NCBI GenBank assembly: GCA_009746045.1
Contig: RPFO01000264.1
Location: 434,001 to 498,000 of the forward strand
Reading direction: 5' to 3'
Origin: Mesostigma viride
Lineage: Eukaryota; Streptophyta; Mesostigmatophyceae; Mesostigmatales; Mesostigmataceae
Length of the DNA stretch: 64,000 nucleotides
The notes beneath the pieces are model-generated. The model searched no databases. It was not told where the DNA came from and saw only the letters and a program-made list of their open reading frames with translations. Each line of letters starts with the position of its first letter. The stretch's first letter is position 1. This document shows, piece by piece, positions 59,158-64,000 of this stretch. Made by a program: the position numbers and the translations under genes.

Positions 59158-61743
59158 TGTCACGTCCGTGATCATTTACGTCCGTGCACTCAAGAAGTTA
59201 CGCGGTTGCCGTAATCGGAATCGTTACCGTTAGACGTTTGGTTGGTTCCGATTCAGTAGGCAGCAGGCTTTGTTCCTTGGGCCGGTGTGGAGCGCCGCGC
59301 CGGAAAGGCCTGAATTTCTAGAGTGACAGTCTTAGGTGACCTGACTTAGGTTCAGGCGCAAGACTTTGGGGCGCAAAGCCTTGGTGGCTTGCGCAATATT
59401 CCGGTGCGTGACATTTGGCAGTTATGAATCTTTTGTATTGTCCAGACGGAATGATGTTCAGTCCATCTGACAAAGCTAGATACGCAGATCGTAGTGTGCG
59501 GTGTGCTGGCTCGCACGTGGTTGTCGAACAGACTTGCTCTGCATTTTGCTGGCAGTCTAACTGCACGTCAGGCGGCTTGCTGGCAAATGCGACAGCGCAT
59601 GGATGCCGGGATTTTTGGAGGTATTTAGGAGCAGCGCAGCGGCCATGGTGGTCGTTGTTCGCTCGTTTCTCTCCCTCACAACTAGTTTGTTGTCTTCATG
59701 GGGTTAAACTTCTCGAACAGCCCGGAGCAGCCCCCGTGAGTGGTTGCATGTCGTTGCCATGACGATGGTTGATAAGATTGACAATGGTTTGATCCGGTTG
59801 GGATGTTGTTGGCATTGTGGACGAGAAACGTTCTGCTGACCCGGGAACAGTCCCGGAAAGGGCCGGTTCGTCGTTGGCCAGTGTGCCAGTAACTGGGACA
59901 TGAGCGCAGAGTCACCAGTTGATATAGATTATGACGTAAGTAAACACTGTTGCGCCACAGTGGCGTCATGGTCGGTCTGTGGTGATTTCGATGGGTCTCA
60001 AGGATATGTAGTTACTCTTACAGTTGCGGCAGCACAACTCGGCATTCATTGTAATTTGTCAAATGTTATGGAATGAATGGTTTGGGCATTGCTTTCATCA
60101 TAAAGCATTATTGCAATCTTCATAATATAAATATCGGCTGGCTGCGCTGCCTGTCATGAAGGTGGTGGTGCCGTCAAGGACCACACCTATCATTTCCACT
60201 TTATTTTAACGAGCGAACAACCCTTGGCGGGTTCAGTTCGGACAGCCTGAGCCGGAGATATACCCAAGCTGCTTGCAGAATCAAGCACTTGGAAGAGGAT
60301 TAAGCTTATCCTTTAAAAAGCTATGAAGAGGATTAGGCTTATCCTTGAAAAAGCCATGAAGAGGATTATGCTTATCCTTGAAAAAGCAATGAAGAGGTTA
60401 TTGCTTAGCCTATTTGAAAAGCATGTGTGGTCATGTCGTGGGAATTTTTTTTCCCTATGTGATCCTCTTTTTGACTTTTTGGCTCTTCCTTTTTTCGAGC
60501 TAAAAAGTGGGGGGAATATAGTGGATCACACACAAGAGTACTCTATTGCTATGGATATGCCTTCCAAGTGATAGGCTAGGATATAATGGCACGCAAACGC
60601 GACAGCTGTCACGTCCGTGATCATTTACGTCCGTGCACTCAAGAAGTTACGCGGTTGCCGTAATCGGAATCGTTACCGACGTTTGGTTGGTTCCGATTCA
60701 GTAGGCAGCAGGCTTTGTTCCTTGGGCCGGTGTGGAGCGCCGCGCCGGAAAGGCCTGAATTTCTAGAGTGACAGTCTTAGGTGACCTGACTTAGGTTCAG
60801 GCGCAAGACTTTGGGGCGCAAAGCCTTGGTGGCTTGCGCAATATTCCGGTGCGTGACATTTGGCAGTTATGAATCTTTTGTATTGTCCAGACGGAATGAT
60901 GTTCAGTCCATCTGACAAAGCTAGATACGCAGATCGTAGTGTGCGGTGTGCTGGCTCGCACGTGGTTGTCGAACAGACTTGCTCTGCATTTTGCTGGCAG
61001 TCTAACTGCACGTCAGGCGGCTTGCTGGCAAATGCGACAGCGCATGGATGCCGGGATTTTTGGAGGTATTTAGGAGCAGCGCAGCGGCCATGGTGGTCGT
61101 TGTTCGCTCGTTTCTCTCCCTCACAACTAGTTTGTTGTCTTCATGGGGTTAAACTTCTCGAACAGCCCGGAGCAGCCCCCGTGAGTGGTTGCATGTCGTT
61201 GCCATGACGATGGTTGATAAGATTGACAATGGTTTGATCCGGTTGGGATGTTGTTGGCATTGTGGACGAGAAACGTTCTGCTGACCCGGGAACAGTCCCG
61301 GGAAAGGGCCGGTTCGTCGTTGGCCAGTGTGCCAGTAACTGGGACATGAGCGCAGAGTCACACAGTTGATATAGATTATGACGTAAGTAAACACTGTTGC
61401 GCCACAGTGGCGTCATGGTCGGTCTGTGGTGATTTCGATGGGTCTCAAGGATATGTAGTTACTCTTACAGTTGCGGCAGCACAACTCGGCATTCATTGTA
61501 ATTTGTCAAATGTTATGGAATGAATGGTTTGGGCATTGCTTTCATCATAAAGCATTATTGCAATCTTCATAATATAAATATCGGCTGGCTGCGCTGCCTG
61601 TCATGAAGGTGGTGGTGCCGTCAAGGACCACACCTATCATTTCCACTTTATTTAATATAGTGGATCACACACAAGAGTACTCTATTGCTATGGATATGCC
61701 TTCCAAGTGATAGGCTAGGATATAATGGCACGCAAACGCGACA
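59158..61743 (+). mobile_element. Duplicate of the tandem LTR-like insertion
   Basis: Units at 59158-60604 and 60607-61743 separated by GC, with GCTT duplications at 59154-59157 and 61744-61747. Same 309-bp difference between units as in the first copy. Confidence 0.85.
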
Positions 61744-61747
61744 GCTT

Positions 61748-62243
61748 GATCGAAAGGCAGGCGCCTGGGCGCCAGCGTATACTCGCCCCGTGGCTGACCA
61801 TCCGCCTCACCAAGCAAGTCGTGCTGGGTTAGCGACCCAGCCAAAACCCCCGGTTCCATCGGAGCCCTTCCCGCCGCATTACCTGAGGTTGGCGGCTGGT
61901 CCCGCTCCCTCGGCTCCCGGGCAACACCACTTGGGCCCGGCATCATTGCCTGCCCGTCCCATGGTGTGGACTGCAGATGACGACCCTCTACGGCCACCGA
62001 TCTGTCGGTCACTTCCCGCATCTGCAGCGCCAGTTGCTGCTGCAACTGTAGCGACTGTTGCTGCATCTGCGCTTGCATCTGCGCGAACAGCGCCACCATA
62101 CTCAGCGGCGCTTCTTGGTCGCGACTCTCACCCACTGCGGGTACGGCGGGAGGAATCCCGCCATTCGACCCCGGAGCGGGCGTGTCGGCATCTGCTCTAT
62201 TTGCATCCGCCATGGCTCGAGTCTGCGCTCGCGTCAGTGGCAT
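61748..62243 (-). CDS. Duplicate gypsy-D Gag N-terminus
   Basis: It matches 47777-48272 almost exactly, with an ATG at 62243 and the M-P-L-T-R-A-Q-T-R-A start. One visible difference is near 61915 (Ala to Arg). The frame is cut by the duplicate LTR-like pair in the same way. Confidence 0.7.
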
Positions 62244-62540
62244 GCACCAGCTGACCGATGGGCAAAACAAGAACCAACAAACCTAGGTTTCGCTGAGAAG
62301 AAGCAACAACCAAAGGCTTTATAACAGGCGTCAAGGATAACGACTCGACTAGCCTGCCAGAAAAAGACAAGAGCCAGCAAATTCTGGCTAGTTCTATTCT
62401 TAAAATCTGTCTCAAGACACTTCCTTTACAAACTGTCAGCCAGGCCGTTCCCTGTACTGCTGATGGTTGGTAAACACTAAAGCCAACGTCTTGGCTTCGA
62501 ACAGAAGGAAGCAGACTACCGGGTAGTCTCTTCAAGTAAA

Positions 62541-63706
62541 GAGAAGGAGGGCTCTCAGCCGAGGACAAGGAACTGTCCCTCGTGCCTGATAACCACCTTA
62601 TTGCCTCCCCTGCTATAGAATAATGCTTTCAAAACACACACTTTGCACAGTCTGATGATGAAGCCGCACATGCGGAATTTATTGAGAAAGTTAATACAAT
62701 TACAACACGTTGATAGTCTCAATATCGATGCACTCCATGCTCACGAGCTCGCAGTTAGGCAGCGCTCCATGACATGCTACCGGCCTTGCTCCCAAGGAAA
62801 GGGAGAAACACGAAGGCCACTAACGAGAGACTCGAAGAGACTACACGCTACGTGAGAGTTCTCTTCGACTATGAACCAAACCATTCGTCATGCCACACGC
62901 ATGACACACGCCACACTTGTCAGTCCAGCCAGGAATGCCAACACTATCTTGCTGCCTGAACCATGCAAACAGAAACCGCATTCCAGTTGCCGTCCTGGCT
63001 TACTACCACACATGCCAACAAAAACAGGAAGGCATCCCGACAAATCTAAATTGCTACCCTGTTGCCGATCTCATCTCCTAGAGGCTCCGGCATTTCTGTC
63101 CCTGGGAATGTCCGGCATTTAGTCACGACCACCAAGGTCGAAGCATAATATCCTTCAAACAATCTGCACGCTCACACCTTGCGTGTGAGTGGCCCAGCAA
63201 ACATTGCTTCTAATTTTTCCTTTCTAGACGAAATCCCTTTGTAGGGCTGCCAGCGATTTCGCATTCATTCCAGCGATCTGGCTCCGCACCGCAAATTGTC
63301 CTTTTCCATTTTCTGTCCAGTCCTCATAACGTTGACCCGCTATTCTACACCACAAAGACACCTGGCCCGTCAATAGCCTCGGCGCTGTTGAAGTCCAGCA
63401 GTCCAGCTCCAGCTCCAGCTCCAGCTCCAGCTCCAGCTGTCCACTAACTCGCGTATGATCAATCCTCTCGACGCTGCGCACTTGTGCTGCCGTCCGCTCA
63501 AGTACGTTGACCAGTGCTGCGCGCCCAGCCGTGCCTGGCCCGGCGCACGCGCACGTGCACTTTCGTCCGCTCTTATGCTGCAAGTGCTAGTGTCCCCCCC
63601 CCGGTCACTAGCCTTTGTCGAAAATGCGCAGAAAACAAATTCCTTGCGCACGTCACCGGTCTTGTGCATAGTGGGCGCCCGGATGACATAGCTCGCGTCC
63701 GTGACA
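62541..63706 (-). repeat. Duplicate gypsy-D right LTR
   Basis: It matches 48571-49735 and ends GTGACA before GCCA (63707-63710). Six CCAGCT copies at about 63404-63439. Confidence 0.85.
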
Positions 63707-63794
63707 GCCATAGTTAACCAATAATCACCTTGCTTACTCGCCTCTTATTGCAACTGTTTGTTCTATGCTTGTTGCTTGCAGCTCGTCAATGCAG

Positions 63795-64000
63795 CGCTGG
63801 ACTTCACAACGTGGCTTCGAGGCTGCATGGACCCAGATCTTGGGCGTTGGGTCAAGTCTGCTGACGTGGTTATGGACGCGTCAACCAACCAACCTGTGGT
63901 GGAGCATCGGCCGGTCAGCAAGATATTTGATATCGAGCTATTCGGCCATCACGATGAAGGTGCAGGGGCGGACGTTGGTGATGACTGCTTTTTGCGCTAC
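63795..64000 (+). pseudogene. Duplicate 3' exon of the DUF7869-type gene, cut by the window edge
   Basis: It matches 49824-50029 base for base as far as I can see and keeps the frame. The acceptor-like AATGCAG precedes it. What follows lies outside the window. Confidence 0.7.

Larger units (their letters stand above)
57966..64000. repeat. Near-exact duplicate of about 43993-50029
   Basis: The offset is about 13,971 bp from 59158 onward, with few differences (for instance a 4-bp insertion at 59229 and shorter runs at 59854 and 62396). The first ~850 bp still show scattered indels. Contents in order: gypsy-D gag fragment, tandem LTR-like pair, gag N-terminus, leader, right LTR, intron end and exon. 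It runs to the window edge. Confidence 0.9.

Overview
This looks like nuclear DNA of a eukaryote, most likely a green-lineage alga, although the species cannot be named from the sequence. The evidence is spliced host-type coding sequence, several complete LTR retrotransposons nested in one another, a chromodomain-bearing Ty3/gypsy pol, GC-rich gag genes with simple-sequence coding tracts, and no bacterial operon logic. Almost everything here is mobile DNA that has landed in one interrupted gene.

Layout. Positions 1-407 (minus) hold the first 135 codons of a gene running off the left edge. A foldback repeat and G-rich/tandem repeats follow. From about 1201 (plus) begins a gene of the DUF7869 type (an RNase-H/DDE-like domain in algal and other eukaryotic proteins). 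Its coding exon is split at 1772 by a 33.4-kb composite, continues at 35228-36155, enters an intron holding a second composite (36353-49735), and resumes at about 49824-51479. Composite 1 (1773-35227, target duplication ACTGC) is a plus-strand gypsy element, 'gypsy-A', natively about 13 kb. It has 680-bp LTRs, a PBS, a small RNase H1/viroplasmin-type hybrid-binding ORF, gag, protease, RT/RNase H, integrase, a chromodomain and two unknown ORFs after pol. Four elements sit inside it: 'copia-B' (5772-14244), 'copia-C' (15508-23309, minus), an 897-bp foldback (24103-24999) and a gag-only TR-GAG element (29418-32646). Each has an exact 5-bp target duplication.

Composite 2 (36353-49735, minus, 4-bp duplication GCCA) is 'gypsy-D', about 10.8 kb natively. 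Its order is gag, protease, C5 cytosine DNA methyltransferase, RT, RNase H, integrase, PHD finger. Its gag is interrupted by a tandem pair of LTR-like units (45188-47772, duplication GCTT).

Right part. After the gene's 3' end and about 2 kb of noncoding sequence, 53445-57965 is an indel-rich copy of about 46438-50944, joined directly to 57966-64000, a nearly exact copy of about 43993-50029. This is either a rearranged duplication or, more likely, an assembly artefact with an unpolished stretch.

Most interesting are (1) a retrotransposon carrying both a DNA methyltransferase and a PHD finger; (2) two related copia-like elements whose protease-like domain lies between integrase and RT, with DTQ instead of DTG, and whose LTRs start AGTT and end AACT; (3) a hybrid-binding ORF in a gypsy leader; and (4) two insertions whose removal restores a reading frame exactly. 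Many ORFs have frameshifts or stops, so most elements look defective, but residual sequencing indels cannot be excluded.
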